From NCBI GenBank assembly GCA_030680855.1, contig JAUXUN010000069.1:1-64000 (forward strand): a DNA stretch of 64,000 bases, written 5' to 3'. The position numbers and the translations under genes are program-made. The stretch's first letter is position 1. Each line of letters starts with the position of its first letter. The notes under the pieces were generated by a model. The model was not told where the DNA came from and ran no database searches. It saw only the letters and a list, made by a program, of their open reading frames with translations. Positions 8,965-19,486 of the stretch are shown in pieces. The DNA is from Aestuariivirga sp. (GTDB lineage Bacteria; Pseudomonadota; Alphaproteobacteria; Rhizobiales; Aestuariivirgaceae).

Positions 8965-10365
8965 TCAAAAAAGTTCGCCCTGGGCGGTCTTCCTGGCGGC
9001 CTGAACGGTCAATGTGTCATCACTGAACTGAATTTTCAAGGTTTGACCGGGGCTCACCACTGCGGCCTGTTTGACGGGCTGGCCTTTGATGTCGAGCACC
9101 AGTGCAAAGCCGCGGGCCAGAACCGAGGTGTAGTTCAAGGCCGCGAAGAGCTTTGCTTCGGTGGAAAGCCGGTCCTTGAAGGATTGCAGTGCGCGGGATA
9201 TGGCGCGATTTTTGCGAAGGGTTACATCAATCAAGCGGCGCTTCAGCTCCTGCTGGTTCTGAACAATGGGCCGCACGGAAAGCTGGCCGGAAATTTTTGC
9301 CAGGTCAACCCGGTGGTGCTGGACATTGGCACGCAACGCCTGGGGCAATCTTGCCGCCACCGTATCAAAGCGCTGGCACACGAGAGCGAGGAATTCATCG
9401 GGCTTTGGCAGGGCGCGGGCGGCGGAACGCAACCTGGTGCGGCGCTCATCGAAATAGCGGGCGACACTTCGGGCTTGCCGGGCATTGAGCGAGGCCAATT
9501 CGGCGAGCAGATCGGCGCGCACCGGAACAGCGCGTTCAGCCGCGGCAGACGGCGTGGGCGCCCGATGATCGGACACCAGATCAATGAGCGTGGTATCCGT
9601 TTCATGGCCCACGGCGGAAATGATGGGAATCCTGCTGCCCGCCACGGCGCGCACGACGATTTCCTCGTTGAAGCCCCAGAGGTCTTCGAGCGAACCACCG
9701 CCGCGCGCCACGATGATCAGGTCAGGCGGACTTGCCATGGCGTTGAAGCCAAGGATGGCAGCGGCCACTTCCGCCGCCGAGGTTTCGCCCTGCACCCGCA
9801 CGGGCCAGACGAGGACATGGCGCGGGAACCGGTCACTCAGGCGATGCAGGATATCGCGGATGACGGCGCCGGTCGGCGAGGTCACCACGCCGATGAGTTT
9901 CGGCAGATAGGGCAGCGGCTTCTTGCGGTCGGCATCAAACAGGCCTTCGGCGGCCAGCTTGCGTTTGCGCTCCTCAAGCAGCGCCATGAGCGCGCCAACC
10001 CCGGCGGGCTCGATATTTTCAATGACAATCTGGTAGTTGGATTTGCCGGGGTAGGAGGTGATCTTGCCGGTGGCGACGACCTCCAGGCCTTCCTGCAGCT
10101 TGGCACGCAGCTTGGAAAAATTGCCGCGCCAGATCACGGCATCGAGCTTGGCGCCCTCGTCCTTGATCGAGAAGTAGCAATGGCCGGAAGAATGGGGGCC
10201 GCGGTAACCTGAAATTTCTCCGCGCACCCGCACATGCCCGAAAGTTTCCTCAAGGGTTTTCTTCAGGGCATGGGAAATCTCGGTGACCGAATACTCGGCA
10301 ATATTGGGCAACGGCTGGTCTATAATTTCGCCGGTTTCAGGGTTATAGGGCCAATCAGTGGACAT
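8965..10365 (-). CDS. xseA: exodeoxyribonuclease VII large subunit
   Basis: Catalytic subunit of ExoVII, which degrades single-stranded DNA in both directions with XseB. N-terminal OB fold ([40 protein letters not shown]), then the catalytic domain with [30 protein letters not shown] and [17 protein letters not shown], then a long coiled-coil region and a C-terminal segment ([10 protein letters not shown]). Start set at ATG 10365 (MSTDWPYN), because the 74 residues upstream in the open frame have no family similarity and run into the purD promoter region. 466 aa. Divergent from purD. Confidence 0.93.
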   Translation of the reverse strand: MSTDWPYNPETGEIIDQPLPNIAEYSVTEISHALKKTLEETFGHVRVRGEISGYRGPHSSGHCYFSIKDEGAKLDAVIWRGNFSKLRAKLQEGLEVVATGKITSYPGKSNYQIVIENIEPAGVGALMALLEERKRKLAAEGLFDADRKKPLPYLPKLIGVVTSPTGAVIRDILHRLSDRFPRHVLVWPVRVQGETSAAEVAAAILGFNAMASPPDLIIVARGGGSLEDLWGFNEEIVVRAVAGSRIPIISAVGHETDTTLIDLVSDHRAPTPSAAAERAVPVRADLLAELASLNARQARSVARYFDERRTRLRSAARALPKPDEFLALVCQRFDTVAARLPQALRANVQHHRVDLAKISGQLSVRPIVQNQQELKRRLIDVTLRKNRAISRALQSFKDRLSTEAKLFAALNYTSVLARGFALVLDIKGQPVKQAAVVSPGQTLKIQFSDDTLTVQAARKTAQGELF

Positions 10366-10434
10366 TTCGCCAGTTTCGCTTTGATTCCAGTCTATCAAAT
10401 GCGAGAAGGCAGCGAAAGGCAAGGACGAGTTAGG

Positions 10435-11697
10435 ATGAATGTACTTTTGATTGGCTCCGGGGGTCGCGAGCATGCGCTGGCCTGGGCCCTTTCGGCCAGC
10501 CCGCTGCTCACCAAACTCTATTGCGCGCCGGGCAATCCCGGCATCGCGCAGGTTGCCGAACTTGCCGCCATTGACATTACCGATCATCGGGCGGTGATCG
10601 GCCTGTGCAAAGCCAAGAGCATTGATTTTGTGGTGGTGGGCCCGGAAGCGCCGCTGGTGGCGGGGCTGGTCGATGACCTGAATGCAGAGGGTTTCAAGGC
10701 CTTTGGCCCTTCAAAATTTGCGGCCCAGCTTGAAGGCTCGAAGGGTTTCACCAAGGACATCTGCGCCAATTACAATATTCCAACCGCCGCCTATGGGCGA
10801 TTCACGGATTTGGAAAAAGCGAGAGCCTATCTCGCCGCGCAAGGCGCACCTATTGTGATCAAGGCGGATGGCCTGGCTGCCGGCAAGGGTGTGACCGTGG
10901 CGATGGCGCTGCCGGAAGCCAAGGCCGCGTTGCAGGACATTTTTTCCGGCCGCTTCGGTGAAGCGGAATGCGTGATCGAAGAATTCCTCGAAGGCGAAGA
11001 GGCAAGCTTTTTTGTGTTGTCGGATGGCGTGCACACCTTACCTTTGGCCACCGCGCAGGATCACAAGCGGGTGGGCGATGGCGACGTAGGCCCGAACACG
11101 GGCGGTATGGGGGCCTATTCCCCAGCGCCGTGCATGACCGAAGCGCTGTGTGCCCAAGCGCTGGAGGAAATCGTGAAGCCCACGGTGAAGGCGTTGGCGG
11201 ACATGGGCCACCCCTATGTGGGCGTGCTCTATGCGGGCCTCATCCTGACGAAGGATGGGCCGAAGCTCATTGAATACAACGCCCGTTTTGGCGACCCGGA
11301 AACCCAGGTCTTGATGCTGCGCCTGCGCGATGACCTGTTGACACTGCTTCTGGCCACGGTTGATGGAACACTCGACAAGGTTTCGGTGCGCTGGCGCGAT
11401 GATTTCGCGCTCACAGTTGTCATGGCCGCCAGGGGCTATCCCGGCGACTATGTCAAAGGAACTGAGATCAAAGGACTTGAGCAGAATTTCGGCGAAGATG
11501 TGGAGATTTTTCACGCGGGCACAGCCTTGAAAGATGGCAAGCTTTTGGCCGTGGGAGGCCGTGTGTTGAATATCACCGCCCTTGGCAAAACGGCGCGGGA
11601 TGCCCAAGTAAAAGCCTATGAAGCAATTGGAAAAATTGACTGGCCAGAGGGTTTCTGCCGACACGACATTGGCTGGCGCGCAATCAAAAATGGGTGA
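10435..11697 (+). CDS. purD: phosphoribosylamine-glycine ligase
   Basis: GAR synthetase, second step of purine synthesis; 420 aa ATP-grasp enzyme. Starts [20 protein letters not shown], the exact PurD opening, so ATG 10435 is the start, preceded by GAGTTAGG. Further motifs: [51 protein letters not shown] and [14 protein letters not shown]. The end overlaps the patatin start by eight bases. Confidence 0.96.
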   Translation: MNVLLIGSGGREHALAWALSASPLLTKLYCAPGNPGIAQVAELAAIDITDHRAVIGLCKAKSIDFVVVGPEAPLVAGLVDDLNAEGFKAFGPSKFAAQLEGSKGFTKDICANYNIPTAAYGRFTDLEKARAYLAAQGAPIVIKADGLAAGKGVTVAMALPEAKAALQDIFSGRFGEAECVIEEFLEGEEASFFVLSDGVHTLPLATAQDHKRVGDGDVGPNTGGMGAYSPAPCMTEALCAQALEEIVKPTVKALADMGHPYVGVLYAGLILTKDGPKLIEYNARFGDPETQVLMLRLRDDLLTLLLATVDGTLDKVSVRWRDDFALTVVMAARGYPGDYVKGTEIKGLEQNFGEDVEIFHAGTALKDGKLLAVGGRVLNITALGKTARDAQVKAYEAIGKIDWPEGFCRHDIGWRAIKNG

Positions 11698-12526
11698 GCC
11701 CAAAATCGGATTGGCCCTGGGCGGCGGCGGGGCACGGGGTCTCGCCCATATTCCTATGCTGGAAGTTTTTGACGAACTGGGCGTGAAGCCCGCCATCATC
11801 GCCGGGTGCAGCATGGGGGCCCTGATTGGTGCTGCCTATGCCTGCGGAATGACGGCCAGGGACATGCGACTGCAATCGGAAAAAATCCTCGGCAACCGCA
11901 TGGGTGCGGCGCGTTACGTGTTCGGCACGCGCGGCTCAAAAATAGGCGACATCTTCTCCCTGCGCGGATTGCTGTCGCTGCATCTTCATGGCGAAAAGCT
12001 GGTGGATTTGGCGCTGCCCGATTCGCTGGTGCAGAACATCGAAGAGACGAAAATTCCGCTGCGCATCATCGCCACGGATTTTGAGCGCATGGAGGAGCGC
12101 GTGCTCTCGCAAGGCAGCATCGTAAAGGCGGTGGCCGCTTCCATCGCCATTCCCGGCCTCATTGTGGGGCCGCGCATTGAAGGCCACATCCATGTGGATG
12201 GCGGCGTCACAAATCCGGTTCCCTTCAATCATGTGCGCGAAGGCATGGATATCGTGGTGGCCATTGATGTCACGGGAAAACCCAAGGCCCTGGCGCGGGC
12301 CCATCCTTCCAACATGGAGCTGGCAGTTGGCTCCATACTCATCATGTTCAACCAGATGGCAGAACTGCGCCGCGCCGTGGCGCCGCCCGATATCTACATC
12401 AGGCCGGAAGTTGACAGCTTCGGCTCCGGCGAGTTCTTCAAGCCGCGCGAGATTTTCGAGGCGGCCACGGCCAGCAAGGACAAGCTCAAGCGGGCGCTGG
12501 AATTGCGGCTGAATAGAATCGCTTAA
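11690..12526 (+). CDS. patatin-like phospholipase (RssA/YlbK type)
   Basis: Predicted lipid acyl hydrolase with a Ser-Asp dyad. 278 aa. Oxyanion-hole loop [14 protein letters not shown] (residues 7-20), nucleophile elbow GCSMGAL (GxSxG), and the aspartate in [11 protein letters not shown]. No signal peptide, so cytosolic or peripheral. Start ATG 11690 lies inside the purD end (ATGGGTGA), suggesting translational coupling; the longer frame from 11618 has no support. Substrate unknown. The 3' end overlaps the convergent tadA stop by four bases. Confidence 0.88.
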   Translation: MGEPKIGLALGGGGARGLAHIPMLEVFDELGVKPAIIAGCSMGALIGAAYACGMTARDMRLQSEKILGNRMGAARYVFGTRGSKIGDIFSLRGLLSLHLHGEKLVDLALPDSLVQNIEETKIPLRIIATDFERMEERVLSQGSIVKAVAASIAIPGLIVGPRIEGHIHVDGGVTNPVPFNHVREGMDIVVAIDVTGKPKALARAHPSNMELAVGSILIMFNQMAELRRAVAPPDIYIRPEVDSFGSGEFFKPREIFEAATASKDKLKRALELRLNRIA

Positions 12527-12978
12527 CGCCTGTTCCTGAAGAAATCTCTCAACAGCGTTTCGGCCCGTTGCCCGCCAATGCCGCCGTAGATTTCCGGTTT
12601 GTGATGGCAGGTGGATTGCGAAAAGAATACCGGGCCGTGCTCGACTGCGCCCATTTTCTCGTCCGACGCGGCGAAATAGAGCCGCCGGATACGGGCGAAT
12701 GAAATGGCGGCGGCGCACATGGCGCAGGGTTCAAGCGTCACGTAGAGATCACAGTCAATCAGGCGCTCCGAGCCCAGTTTGGTGGCCACTTCCCGGATGA
12801 CAAGCATCTCGGCGTGGGCGGTGGGGTCGTGGTCCTCGACGGTCCGGTTTCCGGCTATCGCCAAAATATTACCCAATTTGTCGGTGATCACCGCGCCCAC
12901 GGGAACTTCGCCCCTTTCGGCTGCCTTTTCGGCTTCGGCGAAGGCCCGCAACATGGGCTCTGGCAGTTTCTGTGTCAT
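12523..12978 (-). CDS. tadA: tRNA adenosine(34) deaminase
   Basis: Converts A34 to inosine in the tRNA-Arg anticodon. 151 aa. Zinc-site motifs are complete: HAE (His55, Glu57) and PCAMC (Cys85, Cys88). The substrate-binding segment around ARIRRLYFAASDEKMGAV is present and the C-terminus ends [10 protein letters not shown], as in TadA. Divergent from rluB; the shared gap is 37 bases. Confidence 0.93.
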   Translation of the reverse strand: MTQKLPEPMLRAFAEAEKAAERGEVPVGAVITDKLGNILAIAGNRTVEDHDPTAHAEMLVIREVATKLGSERLIDCDLYVTLEPCAMCAAAISFARIRRLYFAASDEKMGAVEHGPVFFSQSTCHHKPEIYGGIGGQRAETLLRDFFRNRR

Positions 12979-13015
12979 CGTGCGACATGAGCCCTAAAGT
13001 GAAGTCGAGGTCAAG

Positions 13016-13777
13016 ATGAGCGAATTTGAAGGCGAGCGGATTGCCAAGGTCATTGCCCGGGCGGGCGTGTGCTCCAGGCGTGAAGCCGAGCAATTGATCC
13101 TTGATGGCCATGTGACGCTCAACCACAAGGTTCTCAAGACCGCCGCCATCAACGTGACCGACGCCGACCAGATCCGCATCAACGGAAAACCCTTGCCGCA
13201 GAAGGAAGAGTCGAAACTCTGGCGCTATCACAAGCCGGAAGGTCTGGTGGTGAGCCACAAGGACCCGCAGGGCCGCCCCTCGGTGTTTGACAAGCTGGAA
13301 CAGCAATTGCCGCGCGTTGTCTCCATCGGCCGTCTCGACATCAATACTGAAGGCCTGCTGCTGCTCACCAATGATGGCGAGATCGAACGGCTGCTCGAGC
13401 TTCCCTCCTCCGGCTGGATCAGGCGTTACCGGGTGCGGGCCTATGGCAAGATGGATGATGCAGGACTGGCCAAGCTTGGACAGGGCGTAGAGATCGAGGG
13501 CGTGCGCTATGGCCCGGTGGATGCGAAAGTTGAATCGTCCCAGGGTGACAATGTCTGGATGACGGTCGCCATCCGCGAGGGCAAGAACCGCGAGGTCAAA
13601 AAGATCTGCGAGTATCTCGGCCTGCAGGTGAACCGCCTGATCCGCACCAGTTTCGGGCCCTTCCAGCTCGGCGAACTAAAGCGCGGCGGCATTGAGGAAA
13701 TTCCGCAAAAATTCTGGCAAGAGCAATTGGGCGGGAAATTCAGGAAGAGCGATGCGGATCGTCGGCGGAAAGTTTAA
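13016..13777 (+). CDS. rluB: 23S rRNA pseudouridine synthase (RluB family)
   Basis: 253 aa. N-terminal S4 RNA-binding domain (ERIAKVIARAGVCSRREAEQ), then the RsuA-family catalytic domain with the active-site aspartate in SIGRLDINTEGLLLLTNDG, and the family motifs IREGKNREVKKICEYLGL and RLIRTSFGPFQLGELKRG. Basic C-terminal tail (RKSDADRRRKV). RluB modifies U2605; RluE/RluF assignment cannot be excluded from sequence alone. Overlaps rsmD by 26 bases in another frame. Confidence 0.9.
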   Translation: MSEFEGERIAKVIARAGVCSRREAEQLILDGHVTLNHKVLKTAAINVTDADQIRINGKPLPQKEESKLWRYHKPEGLVVSHKDPQGRPSVFDKLEQQLPRVVSIGRLDINTEGLLLLTNDGEIERLLELPSSGWIRRYRVRAYGKMDDAGLAKLGQGVEIEGVRYGPVDAKVESSQGDNVWMTVAIREGKNREVKKICEYLGLQVNRLIRTSFGPFQLGELKRGGIEEIPQKFWQEQLGGKFRKSDADRRRKV

Positions 13778-14321
13778 GGGGCTCCATCTCGCAACACCTT
13801 CGGATCAGGCGACGCGGCCCACCTCGGACCGGGTGCGTGAAGCGGTGTTCAACATCCTGGCCCATGGCATTGCCGGTCTTGAACTGGATGGAGCGCGGGT
13901 GCTGGATCTTTTTGCCGGGACCGGGGCCTTGGGATTTGAAGCCCTGTCGCGCGGGGCGCGCCATTGCCAATTCGTCGATGAAAGTGCTGAGGCGCGCGGA
14001 CTGGTGCGCACCAATGCGGACAAGCTAGGAGTCGTTGGCCAGTGCAAGATCTGGCGGCGGGATGCAACGGAATTGGGCCTTTGCGCGCCGCTGCCCAAAT
14101 TTGATTTGATTTTCGCCGACCCGCCCTACGGCAAGGGACTTGGCGCAAAGGCATTGAACGCGCTGGTCCAGGGCGACTGGATCAATGCGGGCGGCATTGT
14201 GGTTCTGGAAGAGAATGAGAATGCTGGTGTGCCCGAGGTCGCAGGGCTGACACTCATCGATGAACGCAGCTACGGGGAGACGAAAGTCAGGTTTTACCGG
14301 CACCAACAACCCTCAGCATGA
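13752..14321 (+). CDS. rsmD: 16S rRNA (guanine966-N2)-methyltransferase
   Basis: 189 aa SAM-dependent methyltransferase. MRIVGGKFKGLHLATPSDQA and RPTSDRVREAVFNIL form the standard N-terminus, LDLFAGTGALGFEALSRGA is the SAM motif I, and FADPPYGKG is the catalytic NPPY-type motif. ATG 13752 gives the canonical start and overlaps the end of rluB, so the two rRNA modification genes are probably translated together. Confidence 0.93.
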   Translation: MRIVGGKFKGLHLATPSDQATRPTSDRVREAVFNILAHGIAGLELDGARVLDLFAGTGALGFEALSRGARHCQFVDESAEARGLVRTNADKLGVVGQCKIWRRDATELGLCAPLPKFDLIFADPPYGKGLGAKALNALVQGDWINAGGIVVLEENENAGVPEVAGLTLIDERSYGETKVRFYRHQQPSA

Positions 14322-14332
14322 GGGCAGAAAAC

Positions 14333-16048
14333 CTACCGCCGCCCGAATAATCTTTCTATATCGGCCAGTTTCAATTCCACGAATGTCGGGCGCCCGTGAT
14401 TGCACTGGCCGGAATTGGGCGTGGCTTCCATTTCACGGAGCAGCGCGTTCATTTCGTCGGGCTTGAGCTTGCGGCCGGAGCGCACGGAGTTGTGGCAGGC
14501 CATGGTGGCCAGCACGTGGTTGATGCGTTCGTCGACGGCGGTGGTTTCGCCGAGTTCCGATAATTCATCGGCGATGTCCTTGACGATGCCGGCGATATCG
14601 GCACTACCGAGAGCCGTTGGGATTTCCCGCAGCAGCACCGCGCCATCGCCGAAGGCTTCGAGCACGAGGCCGGACTGAGCCAGCAACTCCGCGGTATCGC
14701 TCAGGCGCTCCACGTCGCTGGGATCAAGCTCAACCACTTGCGGCACCAGCAGGTGCTGGGTTGCGATGCCAGCTTCCGCCCGCTCGCGCTTCAGGCGTTC
14801 ATAGACCAGGCGCTCATGGGCAGCGTGCTGGTCAACCAGAACGATGCCGGATTTGGTTTGCGCCACGATATAGTTGTCGTGAAATTGGGCACGGGCCGCA
14901 CCCAATGGAAAGTCCTCGGTGAACGGCGTTTCCTCGACGGGAGCGGCCATTGGCATGTCCATTTCAAAGGCGGCCTGACGCTCGGCGAAGCCGCCGTAAG
15001 TTGGTGACGTCATGGGCCGGAAACTTGAAACCGTAGCACGCGCCATGCCGGTGTTGGAGGCCACGCCTTTCGAGGCAAGCGCTGAGCGGATGGTTGAAAC
15101 AATGAGGCCGCGCACGAAGGCGCTGTCGCGGAAGCGCACCTCGGATTTGGCGGGATGAACATTCACATCCACGCGGTCCGGCGGGCAGGTCAGGAACAGG
15201 ACAAGGGCGGGGAATCGGGCGCGCGACATCAAATCCGCATAGGCGCCGCGAATGGCCCCGGCGATGAGCTTGTCGCGCACCGGCCTGCCATTGACGAAGG
15301 CAAACTGCATGTTGCCCTGGGCCCGGCTGTAGGTAGGCAGTCCCGCAAAGCCCTGAACGCTGACATTTTCCCGCTCGCCCAAAAACGCCACGGCGTTTTC
15401 CCGGAATTCGCTTCCCATTATGCGGGCCACACGGGCTTCGCGGGTTTCATTGGCCGGCGCATCAATCATGCGGCGCTCTTCGGTGACGAAGGTGAAGCCG
15501 GTGGCAGGGTGGGCCAGGGCGAGCCTGCGCACCACATCGGCGGCCTCCGCCGTTTCGGTGCGATCGGTTTTCAGGAATTTCAAGCGGGCGGGCGTGGCAT
15601 AGAACAGGTCGCGGACTTCGATTTCGGTTCCTTGCGCAAGGGAGGCTGGTTTCACATCATGGCGTTGGCCGCTTTCAATGCGGAGGATACAGGCCTCGCC
15701 CGCACCCAGCAAGCGCGACGAAAGGCTCATACGGCTGACGGAGGCAATGGAGGGCAGCGCTTCGCCCCGGAAGCCAAGGGTCCGAATATCGATAAGATCG
15801 TCGTCGCTGAGTTTTGAAGTGGCGTGGCGTTCGATGCAGAGCGCCAAATCATCGGGGGCCATGCCGGGGCCATTGTCGGTCACCCGGATGAAGGACTTGC
15901 CGCCGCCCCTGAACGCCACGTCAATTTGCGTGGCCCCCGCATCAAGGGCGTTTTCGACAAGCTCTTTCACCACGCTGGCCGGGCGCTCAATAACCTCGCC
16001 CGCCGCGATGCGGTTGATGGTGCCTTCGGAAAGCCTATGGATTCGCAT
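14333..16048 (-). CDS. mutL: DNA mismatch repair protein MutL
   Basis: 571 aa. GHKL ATPase with ELVENALDAGAT, TDNGPGM and GFRGEALPSI (residues 29-101), then the transducer domain ending NVHPAKSEVRFRD. The C-terminal domain contains DQHAAHERLVYE from residue 406, which fits the DQHAx2Ex4E metal motif of endonuclease-active MutL, and ends with SGQCNHGRPTFVEL, another endonuclease motif. It therefore looks like a nicking MutL, as expected in organisms without MutH. Tail-to-tail with rsmD. Confidence 0.95.
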   Translation of the reverse strand: MRIHRLSEGTINRIAAGEVIERPASVVKELVENALDAGATQIDVAFRGGGKSFIRVTDNGPGMAPDDLALCIERHATSKLSDDDLIDIRTLGFRGEALPSIASVSRMSLSSRLLGAGEACILRIESGQRHDVKPASLAQGTEIEVRDLFYATPARLKFLKTDRTETAEAADVVRRLALAHPATGFTFVTEERRMIDAPANETREARVARIMGSEFRENAVAFLGERENVSVQGFAGLPTYSRAQGNMQFAFVNGRPVRDKLIAGAIRGAYADLMSRARFPALVLFLTCPPDRVDVNVHPAKSEVRFRDSAFVRGLIVSTIRSALASKGVASNTGMARATVSSFRPMTSPTYGGFAERQAAFEMDMPMAAPVEETPFTEDFPLGAARAQFHDNYIVAQTKSGIVLVDQHAAHERLVYERLKRERAEAGIATQHLLVPQVVELDPSDVERLSDTAELLAQSGLVLEAFGDGAVLLREIPTALGSADIAGIVKDIADELSELGETTAVDERINHVLATMACHNSVRSGRKLKPDEMNALLREMEATPNSGQCNHGRPTFVELKLADIERLFGRR

Positions 16049-16085
16049 GTGAGGCAGTCTAGCCCATCCCCTCAGGGAATGGCAG

Positions 16086-17420
16086 TTAGCCGCCCGTGCC
16101 TGTGGATTTCAGGCCTTCGGGCTTTCCCACCACCGCGACAATCAAATGCTCGCTGGCGAGCAGGCGTTTGGCCTGCGCCTTCACCTGCTCAAGGGTTATC
16201 GCCTCCACCATGGCGTTGCGCTTGTTGATGTAGTCTATCCCCAGGTTCTCCTCCTGGATCCCCAGAAGCTGGCCGGCAATCTTGCCGTTGGTATCAAAGC
16301 GCAGGGCATAGGAGCCGGTGAGAAAGGTTTTCACGTCATCAAGCTCGGCCTGGGTCGGGCCCTCGTCGGCGAGTTTCTTCAGGGTGTCCTTCACGACCGC
16401 CAGCGCTTCGCCGGCCTTCTCGTTGCGGGTGCCGAGCGAACCCACATAAAGGCCCGCATGGCCCATGGGTGAAAGGCCAAAGCCAATGCCATAGGTGAGC
16501 CCGCGTTTTTCGCGCACCTCCTTCATGAGGCGCGAGGCAAAGCCGCTGCCGCCCAGAACCTGGCTCATGACAAAGGCCGGAATGAAATCCGGGTCATTGC
16601 GCAGGATGCCCTCGGTGCCAAAGATAATGATGCTTTGGGGAATGTCGCGGTCAACGATCTTCACAACCGGCCCCTTGGCCACCGTTACGTTGGAAACTGC
16701 CTTGGGCGGCTCCGTATCGGGAAGGCCGCCAAAAATTTCATCCAGCGCCGCGGCCAGGGTTGCCGCATCGATGTCGCCCACCACGGCCACCTTCAGGCTC
16801 CTGCGGCTGAACAGGAGCTTGTGCATGGCCCGCAAATCATCAGGGGTGATGGCGGCAATCGACGCCGGCGTGCCTTTGGACTGGCGGGCATAGAGCTGGT
16901 CGCCAAAGGCCAGTTTCATCCAGGCCCGCGAGGCGATCGTTTCCGGGTCCTGTTCATCATTCCTGGCCGACAGCAGGAACTGCTGGCGCACCCGCTCCAT
17001 GGCCTCTTCTTCAAAATGCGGCGCGGTGAGCACTTTCTTGAGAAGGCCAAAGGCCTGTTCGCGGTTCGTGGAAAGAGTCTGCAGGGAGCCTTCAAACCGG
17101 TCCATGCCGCTGTCGAAGTTGATCCGCACCGCAAGCTCGTCGCGCAGGGCCTGGAATGCGGCGCTGTCGAGATTGCCTGCTCCTTCATCCATCATCCCGG
17201 TGATGAAATGCGCCGTACCTTCTTTCCCAACCGCGTCCGAGGTCGAGCCGCCTTCAAATGAAAAATCCATGGCGATGAGGGGAATGGCCCGGCTTTCCAC
17301 CAGCCAGGCCTTGATGCCGCCGGGGCTGGTTACTTCCTTGATCTCGATGGCATTGGCGTAGCCAAAGGAGATGGCCAGGGCAAAGCCAGCGAAGATTATC
17401 CGGAACAGAACAGCGCGCAT
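16086..17420 (-). CDS. M16 family peptidase-like protein, zinc motif lost
   Basis: About 444 aa with a signal peptide (MRAVLFRIIFAGFALAISFG then YANA), so periplasmic. It has the two M16 halves, but the place where active members have HxxEH reads GTAHFITGMMDEGAG, so both the second His and the Glu are missing. It is the non-catalytic partner of the gene just upstream, an arrangement known for paired M16B peptidases. Start set at ATG 17420 because AAGG sits eight bases before it; ATG 17435 would overlap the upstream stop. Confidence 0.85.
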   Translation of the reverse strand: MRAVLFRIIFAGFALAISFGYANAIEIKEVTSPGGIKAWLVESRAIPLIAMDFSFEGGSTSDAVGKEGTAHFITGMMDEGAGNLDSAAFQALRDELAVRINFDSGMDRFEGSLQTLSTNREQAFGLLKKVLTAPHFEEEAMERVRQQFLLSARNDEQDPETIASRAWMKLAFGDQLYARQSKGTPASIAAITPDDLRAMHKLLFSRRSLKVAVVGDIDAATLAAALDEIFGGLPDTEPPKAVSNVTVAKGPVVKIVDRDIPQSIIIFGTEGILRNDPDFIPAFVMSQVLGGSGFASRLMKEVREKRGLTYGIGFGLSPMGHAGLYVGSLGTRNEKAGEALAVVKDTLKKLADEGPTQAELDDVKTFLTGSYALRFDTNGKIAGQLLGIQEENLGIDYINKRNAMVEAITLEQVKAQAKRLLASEHLIVAVVGKPEGLKSTGTGG

Positions 17421-17434
17421 GGGTGAGCCTTGCA

Positions 17435-18781
17435 TCAGTTTAACGCTTGCGTTTCAGGCAGCAGGATGCCGGTGACGGAGCGCCTCAGCACGATGAATTT
17501 TTCCGCCGCCTGCTTGATATCGTCGAGCGTCACTTTTTCGATATCGATGTCGCGGTCAAAAATGCTGCGGGCCGAGAGCCCGGTGGTCAGCGCCACGCCT
17601 GCCATGCGCGCCAGCGCTGCCTGGTTATCGAGAGCGTAAACCCTCTCGGCAATGGCCTGGTTGCGCACCCGGTCCAGTTCCTTCTGGGTCACGCCATTCT
17701 GCAGCACATCGGCGAGGATAGCATCAATGGCGGCTTCCACCTTGGCCACATCGGCGCCCGGGTTGGGCGCGCCGTAGAGGCCAAAGGTGCCGCTGTCCAG
17801 TTGGTCCCCGGAAAACCAGGCGGCCGCATGGGCGGCGATTTTCTGGTCAATTACAAGGTTTTTGTAGAACCTGCTTTGCGTGCCGCTGCCCAGGATATCG
17901 GCCAGCAAATCCAGCGCCAGGGCTTCCCGGCCATTGGCCGTCGCATAGGACGGGGTGAGATAGCTGCGCTGCACCACCGGTGACGCGGCGCGTGCATCAA
18001 CCAGGGTCACACGCCGGGAGGCGATGGGGTCAGGCTCGGCGGTGCGCAGCCGCGGTTCCGGCGTGAAGGAATTTTTCAGGACGCCGTAGTATTTTTCGGC
18101 CAGAACCTTCACCTGCTCCGGCGTGACATCGCCCGCCACCACAAGCACGGCATTGGCGGGGGTATAATGGGCCCGGTAGAAAGCCATTGCGTCTTCCCTG
18201 GTGAGCTTGGCAACTTCCGACATCCAGCCGATGATCGGCTTGCCATAGGGGTGGGCGGTGTACATGGCGGCATCGACCTGTTCGCCGAGAAGGGCAGAGG
18301 GGTTATTGTCGGTGCGTTCGCGGCGCTCTTCGCGCACCACATCAAGCTCCGGCAAAACATTCTCGTCGGTGAGAACCAGGTTCTGCATCCGGTCGGCTTC
18401 AAGCTCCATCATCAGTTCCAGCCGGTCGCTGGCAATGCGCTGGAAGTAGGCGGTGTAGTCGCGTGCCGTGAAGGCATTGCCCTCGCCGCCATTGATGTCA
18501 ATCAGGCGGTCAAACTCGCCGGGCGCGCGCTTGCTTGTTCCCTTGAACATCAAGTGCTCGAGAAAATGCGCCAGGCCGGATTTGCCTGAAACCTCGTCGG
18601 CAGAGCCCACGCGGTACCACACCATGTGGGTGACGACCGGCGCGCGGTTATTGGGAATGACGACGACTTCCATGCCATTGGCGAGCTTGAAGTTGGCAAC
18701 TTCCACATTCAAGGCGTGGGCGGGAAGGATGACAAGGAAGATCAGGGCGAGTTGCAGGACTGCTATCTTGACGGCGCGCAT
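17435..18781 (-). CDS. M16 family zinc peptidase, active subunit
   Basis: 448 aa. Signal peptide in residues 1-23 (ending PAHA), then the inverted zinc motif HFLEH at residues 72-76 followed by LMFKGTSKRAPGEF and the downstream glutamate region ELDVVREERRERTDNNP. Periplasmic processing peptidase; substrate unknown. Transcribed with the inactive partner downstream. The 188 bases upstream hold a dispersed repeat and no obvious promoter. Confidence 0.9.
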   Translation of the reverse strand: MRAVKIAVLQLALIFLVILPAHALNVEVANFKLANGMEVVVIPNNRAPVVTHMVWYRVGSADEVSGKSGLAHFLEHLMFKGTSKRAPGEFDRLIDINGGEGNAFTARDYTAYFQRIASDRLELMMELEADRMQNLVLTDENVLPELDVVREERRERTDNNPSALLGEQVDAAMYTAHPYGKPIIGWMSEVAKLTREDAMAFYRAHYTPANAVLVVAGDVTPEQVKVLAEKYYGVLKNSFTPEPRLRTAEPDPIASRRVTLVDARAASPVVQRSYLTPSYATANGREALALDLLADILGSGTQSRFYKNLVIDQKIAAHAAAWFSGDQLDSGTFGLYGAPNPGADVAKVEAAIDAILADVLQNGVTQKELDRVRNQAIAERVYALDNQAALARMAGVALTTGLSARSIFDRDIDIEKVTLDDIKQAAEKFIVLRRSVTGILLPETQALN

Positions 18782-18878
18782 GAATCAACTTTCCCGGTCA
18801 TTTGTTCCGGAGCGGAGGATGGAGGAGAACGCCATGCCCGTCCAATGAGATTTTTGTAATATTTGGAACTCCTCTTTC

Positions 18879-18957
18879 TCATCATGGCCGTGCTTGACAC
18901 GGCCATCGCCGCGTTTCCAAAGAAGATGCCAGCGTCGAGCGCGGGCACGATGAGGAC
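18879..18957. repeat. dispersed palindromic repeat, family B
   Basis: TCATCATGGCCGTGCTTGAC continues as ACGGCCATC, with a mirrored part GATGCCAGCGTCGAGCGCGG then GCACGATGAGGA. This resembles the repeat common between alphaproteobacterial genes in which a GGCCGGGCTTGACCCGGCC arm is followed by a related inverted arm; here the arms are partly degraded. Intergenic, between the M16 gene and the lipoprotein gene. Confidence 0.55.
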
Positions 18958-18969
18958 AGGGGCCTTCAG

Positions 18970-19437
18970 CTAACCGTCTTTGAAGATGTTGCCTATATTG
19001 CGGACGGTGCCGTAGCCCGGGTCAGTCTCGCGCTTGCGCTTGAGAATGGCCTGCTTCAGTTCGGCTCTCAGGTCGCCTTCGAGCTTTGGCGTGCCATCAG
19101 GCTTTGTTTTCGAGATGCCGTATTCGGCATAGATATCCTTCTTGACCACGGGCGCGGGGGTTGCGGGCACCGGGGAATACAGCCCCTCCTCCGCGCTTGC
19201 GGTTTCTACGGGAGCGGGCGGCGGATTTGGCTGGTAGGTTTCGGTCACGGTGCCGGGCGGCTTCAGTTGCAGGTCCGGTGGCAGGGCCAGGTTATTGCCG
19301 GTGCGCACGACGGGGGCCTGCGGGGAGGGAGAGGAACTTCCAAGCCCCATGCCGCCGAGCAGACGGCTTGCGCCGCCACAGCCGGCCAGAACCAGACTCA
19401 AGGCCAAAACCCCGGAAATTCTCCAGACTGTTTTCAT
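18970..19437 (-). CDS. DUF3035-type lipoprotein
   Basis: 155 aa from ATG 19437. MKTVWRISGVLALSLVLAGC is a lipoprotein signal peptide with lipobox LAGC, so it is a predicted lipidated envelope protein. The rest has LALPPDLQLKPPG (typical DUF3035 proline-rich segment) and a short charged C-terminal helix. Function unknown. It follows lspA, the gene for the peptidase that matures lipoproteins, on the same strand with a 49-base gap; this order is common in alphaproteobacteria. Confidence 0.82.
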   Translation of the reverse strand: MKTVWRISGVLALSLVLAGCGGASRLLGGMGLGSSSPSPQAPVVRTGNNLALPPDLQLKPPGTVTETYQPNPPPAPVETASAEEGLYSPVPATPAPVVKKDIYAEYGISKTKPDGTPKLEGDLRAELKQAILKRKRETDPGYGTVRNIGNIFKDG

Positions 19438-19486
19438 GCCCGATACTCCCACCTGCCGTCCGTTTGGGCGCGGTTTGCGATCAGAA

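Noticed and set aside
16086-17420. Damaged M16 peptidase due to mutation
   Set aside because: Absence of the HxxEH motif with an otherwise intact protein next to an active partner is a known normal state for paired M16 proteins.
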